33,890 nucleotides of DNA from Flavobacteriia bacterium. GTDB taxonomy: Bacteria > Bacteroidota > Bacteroidia > Flavobacteriales > Flavobacteriaceae. Position numbers and translations under genes: made by a program. The stretch covers positions 1 to 33,890 of the forward strand of contig DAOUQH010000007.1 of assembly GCA_030625645.1 (NCBI GenBank), read 5' to 3'. The notes below the pieces were generated by a model. It was given only the letters and a program-made list of their open reading frames with translations. It had not been told where the DNA came from and did no database searches. Numbering within the stretch: the stretch's first letter is position 1; the number at the start of each line of letters is the position of its first letter. This document shows positions 16,458 to 25,547 of this stretch, one piece after another.

Positions 16458-19400
16458 TTAATATTCAAAAATACTTATTTCCTTATTAATATAAATTAAA
16501 ATCTTTTTATTTATTCTAAAATTCATTTCTGCTAATACATTTGCATACGAATCTATTTGAAGACTGTGTTTTTTCTCTTTGCTTCCTGTTTTATAATCGA
16601 TAATAATAATGCCATCACTATCAAAAACTAATCTATCCGGAATTAAAACATGGCCATCTTTATTAATTATCTCTCTCTCATTATAAACCTTTAAACCTTC
16701 TTTATAATAGTTACCTAATTCAGCATGATTAACCACTTTTTGTAATAATAAATTGATTTCTACACCCTCTTCAAAATTAAGAATACCACTTGTAACAAAT
16801 TGATTTACAGATTTAGTAATATCACTTTTAACATATACTTTCTCCATAATTTTATGGATTACATTACCATATTCAATAGCTTCTCCCCTATCTGTATCCC
16901 ACATTAAGGATGAATTTGTTACAATAGAAATTTTGTGATCTTGCCATGGTGTTGATATAAAATTCTCTTGATAAATACTCTGTTTTTCAGATTCTTTCTC
17001 CTCTGTTTTTGAAAGCTTATTTTCACCATATTCATAAACAAATTTATCATCAACCCATTTAAGTGTTTTTTGTAAAAAGTCTTTTAAATATTGAGAAAAG
17101 TATTTAATATCTTTACTTTTTGCCTCATTTTCGGTTATGATGTACAATTGCTCAACTGCACGAGTAAGCGCAACATAAAGTATATTAAAATTATCTAATT
17201 CTAAATGCTCTTCCTGCATTTGAAAAATTACTTTACCTTGTTCTCCACAATTTTTTATAGATGCAGAAGAATTTATATAAAAATCTTCAAAACCATGATT
17301 ACCGTTATAATTACTAAGATCATACCATGATTTTGGTTTATTTGCATAAAAAATATTCATATCAAATGGATAAATCACTATTCTAAATTCCAATCCTTTT
17401 GATTTATGAACCGTTAAAATATTTACTGCATCTTTATTTTCTGAAACCGAAATACTTAGTTTATCTTTTTTAAGCTCCCAATATTCTAAAAACTCTCTTG
17501 TACTTTGAGATTTTTGTTGAGAGAACTGCAATATTTCATCTAAAAAATACTGTAGATAAGCATCGGCAGACTCCGTAAAATTAAAATCTCTTATTATTTG
17601 TTCGATACTTTCATACAAAGGCGTATAAGCAAAAGAGGTTGAATTATAAAAAATACCATATTCTTCCAATTGATTAAAAAATTGTTCGATATCAGCATCT
17701 ATAAAATTTGCAATAAATTCGTGAATATTTTTATTGATATTTAGATGTTCGTGTAAAAAATATAACAAATTAAACTTTGCGTTTTTATCCTCATTTTCAA
17801 TTAAAAAGTAAAGTAAATTGATAATAAAATCTACTTTTTTATCATTTGCCAACAACAAACTATCTGAGCTTGTTACCTGAATTCCTTTTTTAGTTAAATA
17901 ATTTGCAACAGCAATACTCTCTTTGGTTTTTCTAACCAAAATACAAATTTCACTAAGGTTAATTTTTCCTTCTAAATTTCTAATTATTTTTTCAACCTTT
18001 TCAGAAATTACTTCATATCTATTTTCATCAGTAAGTTTTTCTTCTACAAAATCAATATTTACATAGCCTCCTGTTTTTTTATTAAATGCTTGATTATTTC
18101 CTGTTTTATAAAGATTTGTATGTGACTCTTTGATAAAAAGATTAGAAGCATGTGTAAAAAACTTATTATTAAAATCAATTATATTAGAAAAACTTCGATA
18201 ATTTGTTTCTAAATTTTTTACTTGTTTTGGAATAAGAAAAGGGTTAATATCTCGAGATGAGCATACTTCAATATCTTTATTTTCTTCTGTCGAAAGACAA
18301 ATAAACTGTTCTGGATTTCCACCCCGCCAACGGTATATTGACTGCTTTCCATCTCCAACTAGCAGCAAACCAGAATTCCCTTGAGATAGAGCATTTTCAA
18401 TCAATGGAATCAAATTTTGCCACTGCATTACTGATGTGTCTTGCATCTCATCAATAAAATAATATTGGTATTTTTCACCTATTCTTTCATAAATATAAGC
18501 TGCAGGTTGTTCTTTTAGATGTTCGCTAATTATCTTGTTAAATTCGGCTATAAACTTTTTATTATTATTCTCTTTTAGTTCGTTTAACGATCTATTTAAC
18601 TGATTTAAAACCGCTAATGGAGTTAGGGCTTTTATAAGTGAATTATTGAGTGAATGTGTTGAAAATAGTTCTTCAGATTCTTGATACAAATTCAAAAGTT
18701 CGGGCATTATTTTTTCGATAACTGAAATATCAACCGATAAACTTTTCTTAAGTAAAGTATTATTATCTATCCTTTCTTTTAACTTGCTTTGTTCAAAGAA
18801 TTTAGCTTTATCTTCAACTAAATTTATAAAATGTTTAGGTAACATCGAATAAGCAAAATCATTTCTTTTAGCACTAGAACCATCAATAATTTCTAATCCT
18901 TTTTCTCCAATTTCTCGAAATTTTTTTTTGATTGTACTTTGTGAAATATTCAAATAATCTCTAAACTCTAAAAAATCTGGAATAGATTTATTTTGTAAAC
19001 TATCCAAATGTCCAGCATCATTTTCATTTAAGAGAATTTTTGAAATTCCTTTTAAATCCTGTGTAATATCCCAGGATTTATCATCATCCGCTTGCTGTAA
19101 TGCATAATCAATTAAAATTTTAGTAATATCTTTATTTATTCCAATTTTTGACATTACATTTTCTACTGCTTCATTGATCCAAAAATCGGTATCCATTTCA
19201 ACCTCAAAATTCATAGACATTCCCAAATCAAAAGCAAATGTACGAATGAGTTTATGGGTAAAAGTATCGATCGTATTAATACTAAAAGCCGAATAGTTTT
19301 TTAAAATTGAATACAACGAATTTTTTGATCTTTTCTTTAAAACATCAATGGAGAGATTAGTTTCTTTTACAATATCACTAAAAATATCATTCTCATTATT

Positions 19401-19604
19401 TTTAGAAATATCACGTAGAGTATTTAGAACACGCTCTTTCATCTCACCTGCTGCCTTATTGGTAAAAGTTATTGCCAAAATACTTTGAAACTGAAAAGGG
19501 TTATCTGATTGCAAAAGGATCTTTAAATATTCTTTTACCAAAGTATAGGTTTTTCCGCTACCTGCGGATGCATTATACACTTGAAAAGAGCTTTGGTTTT
19601 GCAC
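16458..19604 (-). CDS. RecB/AddA-like UvrD-family helicase-nuclease
   Basis: 1048 residues. Superfamily 1 helicase motifs: Walker A NASAGSGKTYTLVKEYL at residues 11-27, ILAITFTNKAAGEMKERVL (motif Ia), YYFIDEMQDTSVMQW (motif II, about 385), LVGDGKQSIYRWRGG (motif III), LETNYRS (motif IV), VNILTVHKSKGLEF (motif V, about 735), LYVALTRAVEQLYI (motif VI). A C-terminal PD-(D/E)xK nuclease is indicated by IIIIDYKTGSKEKKHSLQID at about residue 1000. This is the RecB/AddA plan for double-strand break end processing. The start used is GTG at 19604; the frame stays open upstream without an ATG. The AddB-like partner usually found beside it in Flavobacteriia is not in this window. It starts 54 bases after the FeoB permease gene. 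Confidence 0.93.
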   Translation of the reverse strand: MQNQSSFQVYNASAGSGKTYTLVKEYLKILLQSDNPFQFQSILAITFTNKAAGEMKERVLNTLRDISKNNENDIFSDIVKETNLSIDVLKKRSKNSLYSILKNYSAFSINTIDTFTHKLIRTFAFDLGMSMNFEVEMDTDFWINEAVENVMSKIGINKDITKILIDYALQQADDDKSWDITQDLKGISKILLNENDAGHLDSLQNKSIPDFLEFRDYLNISQSTIKKKFREIGEKGLEIIDGSSAKRNDFAYSMLPKHFINLVEDKAKFFEQSKLKERIDNNTLLKKSLSVDISVIEKIMPELLNLYQESEELFSTHSLNNSLIKALTPLAVLNQLNRSLNELKENNNKKFIAEFNKIISEHLKEQPAAYIYERIGEKYQYYFIDEMQDTSVMQWQNLIPLIENALSQGNSGLLLVGDGKQSIYRWRGGNPEQFICLSTEENKDIEVCSSRDINPFLIPKQVKNLETNYRSFSNIIDFNNKFFTHASNLFIKESHTNLYKTGNNQAFNKKTGGYVNIDFVEEKLTDENRYEVISEKVEKIIRNLEGKINLSEICILVRKTKESIAVANYLTKKGIQVTSSDSLLLANDKKVDFIINLLYFLIENEDKNAKFNLLYFLHEHLNINKNIHEFIANFIDADIEQFFNQLEEYGIFYNSTSFAYTPLYESIEQIIRDFNFTESADAYLQYFLDEILQFSQQKSQSTREFLEYWELKKDKLSISVSENKDAVNILTVHKSKGLEFRIVIYPFDMNIFYANKPKSWYDLSNYNGNHGFEDFYINSSASIKNCGEQGKVIFQMQEEHLELDNFNILYVALTRAVEQLYIITENEAKSKDIKYFSQYLKDFLQKTLKWVDDKFVYEYGENKLSKTEEKESEKQSIYQENFISTPWQDHKISIVTNSSLMWDTDRGEAIEYGNVIHKIMEKVYVKSDITKSVNQFVTSGILNFEEGVEINLLLQKVVNHAELGNYYKEGLKVYNEREIINKDGHVLIPDRLVFDSDGIIIIDYKTGSKEKKHSLQIDSYANVLAEMNFRINKKILIYINKEISIFEY

Positions 19605-19658
19605 AGAAAATTCGTTTGAGTAAATGTAGTTAAAAAGTTTGAATTTTATACTTATAAT

Positions 19659-21071
19659 CTAAAACACCCTCCAAATCTGTGCTACTAAAAAAGTAACTAC
19701 AAACCCCATTATTAGCGGTAAAAGTGAGGCAATTACTGTCCATTTTACACTTTTGGTTTCTTTGTAAATTGTGTAAATAGTGGTGCTACATGGATTGTGT
19801 AATAAACTAAATAACATTACATTAACTGCCGTTAACAAGGTCCAACCTCCAGCTCTTAAAATTGTAGCTGTTTCGTTAACAGAATCTAATTCAAACATCA
19901 CACCTGCACCTTCTCCTCCTGAAATTCCGGTAACCATAACTGTTAACATTAAGATAGTAGGAATTACTATTTCATTTGCAGGTATTGCAACGATATAAGC
20001 TAGTAAAATTACTCCGTTAAGCCCTAATATCAGACCAAAACCATCTAAAGAATTTATAATCCAAGCAGCAATACTTTCATCGCCAATATATATATTTGAA
20101 ATCAACCAAATTATAGCACCTGCAGGTACAGCAAAAACCATGGCGCGCCATAGCACAATTAAAGTTCTATCGATTAATGAGGTATATATAGTTTTCCAAA
20201 TTCTAGGCGGACGATAAGGTGGTAATTCCAAGTTAAAAGTAGAAACTTCTCCTTTTAATACTGTTTTTGTCAATAACCACGAACTTAAAAACATAAACCC
20301 AATTCCTAAAATAGCAATACTTATTACGGCACTTACCGAAGCAAATCCTGATAAAGATGAAGGCACAACTGCACCAATAAAAATGGTTGCTATTAAAATT
20401 TGCGTAGGCCATCTACCGTTACAAAGTGAAAAATTATTAGTAATTATAGCTATCAATCGTTCTCTCGGGCTATCGATAATACGAGTGGCAACTACGCCAG
20501 CAGCATTACAGCCAAACCCCATACTCATTGTTAAAGCCTGCTTTCCGTGAGCTCCTGTTTTTTTGAATAAATAATCCATATTAAAAGCTACTCGTGGTAG
20601 GTAACCAAAATCTTCGAGCATGGTAAACAATGGAAAAAATATCGCCATTGGAGGTAACATTACTGCAATAACCCAAGCAAGTGCTAAATAAACACCATCA
20701 ATTAAAAATCCATCTAGCCACCATGGCATTCCGATACTTGCTGCAAAGGATTTTAAAATTGGATGTACATTATCCAATAACAACGTTGCTAACATAGAGG
20801 AAGGATAATTTGCTCCGATAATCGTAATCCAAAGTACCAAAGCCAAAACTAAAAACATAATGGGAAATCCCCAGATTTTACTAGTAACAATTTTATCGAT
20901 CTTAGCATCTAAACGAAAACTTTTTTTGCTGTTTTCAGTTGAAACTGAAGCACTAGCAATTTTAGCAGCATCAGCATAGATACTTTCTGTAAGGTGATCG
21001 TGTAATTCATCACCAATTTGCCAACGTAATTCATTTGCAAATTCTACAATATTTTCTACTTTTTTACTCAT
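19659..21071 (-). CDS. feoB: FeoB membrane-permease half (split ferrous iron transporter)
   Basis: 470 residues containing the two nucleoside-recognition (Gate) segments and the C-terminal region of FeoB, without a GTPase domain. After a soluble helical start ([20 protein letters not shown]) there are about eight to ten hydrophobic helices. Motifs: [31 protein letters not shown], and [19 protein letters not shown], the Cys-containing signatures of the FeoB pore. Its ATG overlaps the stop codon of the upstream GTPase gene (ATGA at 21068-21071), so translation is probably coupled. In most FeoB proteins both halves are one chain of about 700 residues; 254 + 470 = 724 here. Predicted role: inner-membrane Fe(II) uptake; another divalent metal such as Mn(II) cannot be excluded. 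Confidence 0.92.
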   Translation of the reverse strand: MSKKVENIVEFANELRWQIGDELHDHLTESIYADAAKIASASVSTENSKKSFRLDAKIDKIVTSKIWGFPIMFLVLALVLWITIIGANYPSSMLATLLLDNVHPILKSFAASIGMPWWLDGFLIDGVYLALAWVIAVMLPPMAIFFPLFTMLEDFGYLPRVAFNMDYLFKKTGAHGKQALTMSMGFGCNAAGVVATRIIDSPRERLIAIITNNFSLCNGRWPTQILIATIFIGAVVPSSLSGFASVSAVISIAILGIGFMFLSSWLLTKTVLKGEVSTFNLELPPYRPPRIWKTIYTSLIDRTLIVLWRAMVFAVPAGAIIWLISNIYIGDESIAAWIINSLDGFGLILGLNGVILLAYIVAIPANEIVIPTILMLTVMVTGISGGEGAGVMFELDSVNETATILRAGGWTLLTAVNVMLFSLLHNPCSTTIYTIYKETKSVKWTVIASLLPLIMGFVVTFLVAQIWRVF

Positions 21072-21832
21072 TCTACTATCAATTCACCAGATTCTAAAGC
21101 TTTAATAATTCTCTCATCTCCTTGTAATAATCGTAAAGCAATCCATGATTTATTTGGTAATTTTGGAAATTGTTTTTCTAATTCTACAACTAAATTATTT
21201 GTAGCCTTTTTTATATTTTTAGGAATATTAATCACATGATGAGCTTTGCACTTAATAGAACCATTTGCTACCCCTTCAATTGTTTGAATTAACTCAGGAA
21301 TTCCCCTATTATATCTCGCACTAGTAGCAACTACTGGAATTCCTAAATCACGTGATAGAGTTCTTTGGTCGATAGAAATATTATTTCGTTCAGCCTCATC
21401 CATCAAATTCAAACATAAAACTGCTTTATCTGTAATTTCTAGGATTTGTAAAACAAGGTTCAAATTCCGCTCTAAGCGAGAAGCGTCTACTACTACTACA
21501 GTCACATCCGGCTTACCAAACAAAATAAAATTTCGTGCAACCTCCTCATCATCAGATGTAGAAAGCAGAGAATACGTTCCTGGAAGATCAATCAATTTGT
21601 ATTTTTTATCATTATAAGCATACGCCCCTTCTGCTCTAATAACCGTTTTCCCTGGCCAATTACCAGTATGCTGACGCAAACCAGTTAAAGAATTAAAAAC
21701 CGTACTTTTTCCTGTGTTTGGGTTTCCTGCCAAAGCAATAACATAATCTACTTCCTCAACCTTAACACCCAATTTTTGCAAACCTTGCGCATTAAAATGA
21801 CCGCAAGTATCACATGCGCTATACTTTTCCAT
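21068..21832 (-). CDS. feoB: FeoB small GTPase half (split ferrous iron transporter)
   Basis: 254 residues, soluble. It opens with a Cys-bearing leader ([19 protein letters not shown]), followed by the G domain: G1 [17 protein letters not shown]2/switch region [16 protein letters not shown]3 DLPGTYSL, G4 NLMD, G5 near [11 protein letters not shown], then the GDI-like helical region ending [30 protein letters not shown] and [17 protein letters not shown] resemble stand-alone FeoB GTPases encoded in two-gene feoB systems of Firmicutes. It starts 14 bases inside the end of the DtxR-FeoA gene and ends in the ATGA overlap with the permease half. The CxxC-H leader could bind metal; that is inference. 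Confidence 0.93.
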   Translation of the reverse strand: MEKYSACDTCGHFNAQGLQKLGVKVEEVDYVIALAGNPNTGKSTVFNSLTGLRQHTGNWPGKTVIRAEGAYAYNDKKYKLIDLPGTYSLLSTSDDEEVARNFILFGKPDVTVVVVDASRLERNLNLVLQILEITDKAVLCLNLMDEAERNNISIDQRTLSRDLGIPVVATSARYNRGIPELIQTIEGVANGSIKCKAHHVINIPKNIKKATNNLVVELEKQFPKLPNKSWIALRLLQGDERIIKALESGELIVE

Positions 21833-22856
21833 TTTGGCTAGATTTTTTTATTAAAATATGAATTGCTTGTTCGTTACGCAAAGCAATTGTTGTCCCTTTT
21901 ATGTGATATCCCCTAGGATTATTCATTGGTCCGGTAAGATCGAGACTTACTTTACTTCCTTTTACAAAGCCAAGATCTAACAATCTTCTTCTAGCTTCTC
22001 CTCTACTTTCTTTTGAAATACTTATTATTTCTCCTGTTTCATTCTCTTTTAAACTCGATAACCTCACAAGATCTTTATCAATCTCTTCCTCATTGTCTAT
22101 TGTTAATACAGTAACATTTGCAGCAACAATCGGCGCTAGAATAAATTCTTCACCTTCTGCATAAAAAACTACTCTTTTCGAATTATTTTCAATTACCCTT
22201 ATATACGAACCTATATGAATATTCTCTGCCAAAATTTGTCTATATATCACATCGGGTTCATCCTCAATATGAATAATTTTTCCAATATCATATCTTTTTA
22301 AAGAGGATAGTGTAACTCCTCCAAGTTCTACAATTTCGCCAGTTTGTGTAGGTATCGGGTCACCATGTGGATCAAACATCGGATTTCCTAATTCGGATGC
22401 TAAAATATTGGTTGCTTTCTCATCTAACTTATGCTCCATCAATTCGGCTCTATCATGCCATTCCTTTTTATCATAACCTGTTTTTTCTGCCAAATATTTT
22501 TCCCACAAACGATGAACTCTTATAATTTTTAAAGCATATTCTCTTCCTGAGGTATTTAATTTGATAGAATTGCCTTGAGTAGAAATTAAATCTTTAGCTT
22601 CCATCTCTTTAACTGCTTCTAGTATATTAGTATCTTTAGATTTTAATACTCCAGAAAGAAACTCTATACCAACTTCTTTATCAGATATTTCACAATGATA
22701 AAGCTGTTTTAAAATATCTTCAATTACTATCTTTTTATTTTGTTTAAGACTATTCTTTAATATCCAATAATACCCTTTTACCGGACGAAATAATATCAAA
22801 AATATTGCTAAAAAAACAAAAAATAGTATCAACATGATTATCGGATTATAGCTCAT
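21819..22856 (-). CDS. Membrane-anchored DtxR-type regulator fused to FeoA domains
   Basis: 345 residues with an unusual order. Residues 6-28 form a hydrophobic helix (IIMLILFFVFLAIFLILF) followed by basic RPVKGYYWILK. Next is a winged-helix-like region (about 40-105), then the DtxR metal-binding/dimerisation domain with HRLWEKYLAEKTGYDKKEWH, RAELMEHKLD and NPMFDPHGDPIP (conserved His/Glu/His ligands retained). Then come two SH3-like FeoA units: about 178-255 (LSSLKRYDIGKIIHIEDEPD) and about 262-340 (VRLSSLKENETGEIISISKE...RRRLLDLGFVKGSKVSL). It lies 1 base after the soluble DtxR gene and overlaps the FeoB GTPase gene by 14 bases. It may serve as the FeoA partner of FeoB and/or a membrane-tethered metal sensor; whether it still binds DNA is unknown. 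Confidence 0.88.
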   Translation of the reverse strand: MSYNPIIMLILFFVFLAIFLILFRPVKGYYWILKNSLKQNKKIVIEDILKQLYHCEISDKEVGIEFLSGVLKSKDTNILEAVKEMEAKDLISTQGNSIKLNTSGREYALKIIRVHRLWEKYLAEKTGYDKKEWHDRAELMEHKLDEKATNILASELGNPMFDPHGDPIPTQTGEIVELGGVTLSSLKRYDIGKIIHIEDEPDVIYRQILAENIHIGSYIRVIENNSKRVVFYAEGEEFILAPIVAANVTVLTIDNEEEIDKDLVRLSSLKENETGEIISISKESRGEARRRLLDLGFVKGSKVSLDLTGPMNNPRGYHIKGTTIALRNEQAIHILIKKSSQNGKV

Positions 22857-22857
22857 A

Positions 22858-23514
22858 CTAAATTATTTTTACTAATAAGTTTTGTGCAACTTCAGATGAA
22901 ATTGTAAACTCATAATTTTTTGTTTTTATCAATACTGAATTATCAAATAATTCAATATTTTTCACTTTAATTTTATCTCCTAAAGCTAATTTTTTATTAT
23001 TCAAATACTTAAGAAAATCATCTGATGAATTTTTTAACCCTTCTAAAATTCCAAAATGACCAATTTCTAATTCTGACAGCATAAAAGTGTTGCTTTTTGC
23101 AATATTTCCTTCCTTATCGGGAATTGGATCTCCATGTGGATCAAATTTTGGTTTTCCCAAAAACTCATCTAACCTATCGATCAATTCATCCGACTTTACA
23201 TGCTCTAATTGCTCGGCTGTTTCATGAACTTCATTCCATGCAAAACCCAATTTATCTACCATAAAACACTCCCATAATCGATGACTTCTTATCACTTTTT
23301 TTGCATTAAATTCTCCTAATTTTGTGAGTTTTACTCCTCGATATTTTTTATAATTAACTAATTTTTTATCAGATAATTTCTTTAACATATCGGTAACTGA
23401 AGAAGCTTTAGTTTTAGTTTTTTGAGCAATATCATTTGTACTTACTAATTTGTTTTCTTCAAATTGTAAGCTAAAAATTATTTTTAAGTAATTCTCTTCT
23501 GATTGAGAAAGCAT
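22858..23514 (-). CDS. DtxR/MntR-family metal-dependent transcriptional regulator
   Basis: 218 residues, soluble. N-terminal winged helix at about 1-60 (LSQSEENYLKIIFSLQFEEN, TNDIAQKTKTKASSVTDMLK), then the metal-binding and dimerisation domain (VIRSHRLWECFMVDKLGFAW, EVHETAEQLEHVKSDELIDR, GKPKFDPHGDPIPD), then a C-terminal SH3/FeoA-like domain (LSELEIGHFGILEGLKNSSD). The C-terminal domain makes it closer to the DtxR/IdeR or long MntR type than to short MntR. First gene of the feo cluster; a perfect 16-bp palindrome 33 bases upstream of its start is the likely operator, implying metal-responsive autoregulation of the operon. Fe(II) versus Mn(II) specificity is not decided by the sequence. Confidence 0.93.
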   Translation of the reverse strand: MLSQSEENYLKIIFSLQFEENKLVSTNDIAQKTKTKASSVTDMLKKLSDKKLVNYKKYRGVKLTKLGEFNAKKVIRSHRLWECFMVDKLGFAWNEVHETAEQLEHVKSDELIDRLDEFLGKPKFDPHGDPIPDKEGNIAKSNTFMLSELEIGHFGILEGLKNSSDDFLKYLNNKKLALGDKIKVKNIELFDNSVLIKTKNYEFTISSEVAQNLLVKII

Positions 23515-23547
23515 GAATTATTATTTTTTTGCTAAAGTAAATATATT

Positions 23548-23563
23548 TTTAGATATATCTAAA
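23548..23563. promoter_or_regulatory. Perfect palindrome, candidate DtxR/MntR operator of the feo operon
   Basis: TTTAGATATATCTAAA is a perfect 16-bp inverted repeat. Its half-site TTTAG and overall length resemble DtxR-family boxes (TTAGG...CCTAA type). It lies 33 bases upstream of the regulator's ATG and 79 bases from the divergent serine hydrolase gene. A minus-strand TATATTTA, one base off the Bacteroidota -7 consensus, sits immediately downstream, so a bound repressor would cover the promoter. Binding is inferred from position and symmetry. Confidence 0.65.
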
Positions 23564-23642
23564 TTTTTATAAATATTCATCTAATAATAAGCAACTAAAC
23601 TGTAGTTTTTGTATCATACTATTACCTGCTTATTCCTCCACT

Positions 23643-24956
23643 ATGAAAAAAATTTACTTATATATATTATTTCTTGTTCTTTTTCCTAAAATACTTTTTT
23701 CACAAATTGATATTATTAGTGAACCCAGAAGTATTGAAATAAATGAAATTGAGCTTCCTGGAGTAGAAAAAATTATTCAGCAAAACATGGATAAGAATAT
23801 TATACCAGGCGGTGTATTCCTAATTGCTCATAAAGGAGAAATTATTTTCTTTAAAAGTTTTGGAGAAAATGATAAGTTAAACAATAAACCTTATCAAAAA
23901 GATGATATTTTCAGAATTGCTTCTATGACCAAAGCTGTTACTGCTACTGCAATTATGCAACTTTATGAGCAAGGAAAATTAGACTTAGAAGATCCTGTTT
24001 ATAAATATATTCCTGCCTTTGAAAAAACCAAAGTTCTTGATAAATTTAACAAAGAAGATTCCACTTATACTACTAAAAATACTATAATTCCTTTAACCAT
24101 TCAACATTTATTAACACATACTTCTGGAATATATTATGGGCAATTTAACAAAGGAAAATTAAAAGCAATTTATCAAAAAAATGGCTTAAATAGACTTGGT
24201 CTTTCCAGTAAAAATCTTACTACCGAAGAAATGGTAAATAAAATTGCCGAAGTACCATTGGCATTTCAACCTGGTACACAATGGAAATATGGCTTGGGCT
24301 ACGACGTTCTTGGTAGAGTTATTGAGGTAGTTTCAAAACAAGATTTGGTAGAGTATTTTCAAGAAAATATTTTTGAACCTCTAGAAATGAATGATACCTA
24401 CTTTTATTTACCAAAAAACAAACAAGATCGTTTGGTGAAATTCCATACACCAAAAAATAAAAAACGTACTATTTTAAAATCGGATCCGATGGATTATCCA
24501 AAACTAGTGGATCATAAACATTATGCAGGTGGCGGTGGCTTATCTTCAACAACTCTCGACTATGCAAAATTTTGTTTGGCTTTCTTAAATCATGGAGAGT
24601 TAAATGGAAATAGAATCTTATCAAATAATTCTATTTTTTTGATGAGTAACAATCAAATACCAGATAGTATAAAAGAAAGTGGAAAAGGCTTTACAAAAAT
24701 TAAAGGTTTGGGATTTGGGTTAGGTTTTGGAATTATCACGCAAGAGAGACCTAAGCTTTGGTCTTTTTCTGAAGGTACATATTTTTGGGGAGGTGCATTT
24801 AATACTAAATATTTTATCGATCCAGATAAAGAACTTCTTATTCTTGGAATGACACAAATTTACCCATTCAAACACAAAAAATTCTGGAATCAATTAAATA
24901 AGGAAATCTATAAATCAATTGACGAATTAAAAATAAAGAAGAATACAAAATATTAA
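23643..24956 (+). CDS. Serine beta-lactamase-like hydrolase (class C / esterase family VIII type)
   Basis: 437 residues, exported (signal MKKIYLYILFLVLFPKILFS). The fold's motifs are present: SxxK as SMTK at 94-97, LLTHTSGI, the second motif region as WKYGLGYDVLGRVIE, and HYAGGGGLSSTTLDYAKF toward the C-terminal side. The second motif reads Y-G-L where class C beta-lactamases and PBPs have Y-x-N, and is followed by DVLG, a pattern seen in family VIII esterases and LovD-like enzymes. I therefore favour an esterase/peptidase/transesterase over an antibiotic-degrading enzyme; the substrate is unknown. It is divergent from the DtxR-type regulator across a 128-base spacer. Confidence 0.9.
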   Translation: MKKIYLYILFLVLFPKILFSQIDIISEPRSIEINEIELPGVEKIIQQNMDKNIIPGGVFLIAHKGEIIFFKSFGENDKLNNKPYQKDDIFRIASMTKAVTATAIMQLYEQGKLDLEDPVYKYIPAFEKTKVLDKFNKEDSTYTTKNTIIPLTIQHLLTHTSGIYYGQFNKGKLKAIYQKNGLNRLGLSSKNLTTEEMVNKIAEVPLAFQPGTQWKYGLGYDVLGRVIEVVSKQDLVEYFQENIFEPLEMNDTYFYLPKNKQDRLVKFHTPKNKKRTILKSDPMDYPKLVDHKHYAGGGGLSSTTLDYAKFCLAFLNHGELNGNRILSNNSIFLMSNNQIPDSIKESGKGFTKIKGLGFGLGFGIITQERPKLWSFSEGTYFWGGAFNTKYFIDPDKELLILGMTQIYPFKHKKFWNQLNKEIYKSIDELKIKKNTKY

Positions 24957-24975
24957 AAATGTGTTGATATAAAAT

Positions 24976-25410
24976 CTAAAGTTTAATAACCTCCATTAAT
25001 TCCTTATTAAATTCATCAAAACTGATGTTTTCAATATCTAAATTAACAGCCTGAATAACAATCTCATCAACAAATTTAAGAGGAAAAGCCAAGCCAATGA
25101 TTATTTTACGTAAAATAGAAACTTCGGCTGAACGTTTTTTATGATCTGCAAAAACCATTCTCAGTAAATCATAAAGTCTTTCAACACGCTCCTCGCAACT
25201 TAATTGTGCTCTAATGGGATAATAATCAGGATCTTTAAAAATTTCTTTAAATTTATCGTCGGTAATTTGATACTTTAGTGCTATAAACTTTAACAGCTCT
25301 ATTTCTTCATCTGTTACCGTACCATCTGCTTTTGCAATTTTAACAATATTTGCAAAATGGCTGATATTTCTTTTTTGATCTCCGCTTAAATATAAATCAG
25401 CTATTGACAT
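24976..25410 (-). CDS. TerB-like (tellurite-resistance family) protein
   Basis: 144 residues, cytoplasmic and all-helical. The TerB core is visible: FANIVKIAKADGTVTDEEIE, an acidic metal-binding-like loop (ADGTVTDEE), then LKFIALKYQITDDKF and a second half with LYDLLRMVFADHKKRSAEV. Such stand-alone TerB-like genes are widespread in Flavobacteriia; tellurite resistance is not implied and the function is unknown. It is convergent with the serine hydrolase gene (19 bases between stops) and divergent from mfd. Confidence 0.85.
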   Translation of the reverse strand: MSIADLYLSGDQKRNISHFANIVKIAKADGTVTDEEIELLKFIALKYQITDDKFKEIFKDPDYYPIRAQLSCEERVERLYDLLRMVFADHKKRSAEVSILRKIIIGLAFPLKFVDEIVIQAVNLDIENISFDEFNKELMEVIKL

Positions 25411-25525
25411 GATGAATGAATTTACTCAAATATACGAAATTTTTATGTTTTTTATCCTTTCAAATAGATTTGATTTTTTTCAATTATAACGATATAATTT
25501 AAAAACTATATTGGTTGATTTTATT

Positions 25526-25533
25526 TACTTTTG
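25526..25533 (+). promoter_or_regulatory. Candidate -7 promoter element for mfd
   Basis: TACTTTTG matches TAnnTTTG exactly, 14 bases upstream of the TTG start proposed for mfd. It would put the transcription start only a few bases before the coding region and excludes the upstream in-frame TTG at 25515. No good -33 TTG is seen at the usual spacing. Confidence 0.45.
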
Positions 25534-25547
25534 TAAAAAAATCACTT

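Noticed and set aside
21060-21080. FeoB split as a sequencing frameshift
   Set aside because: The clean ATGA overlap, a plausible N-terminus for the permease and resemblance to known two-gene FeoB favour a natural split, though reads should be checked.
24976-25410. Tellurite-resistance function for the TerB-like gene
   Set aside because: A lone TerB-like gene without terACDEF is common in this phylum and does not support the phenotype.
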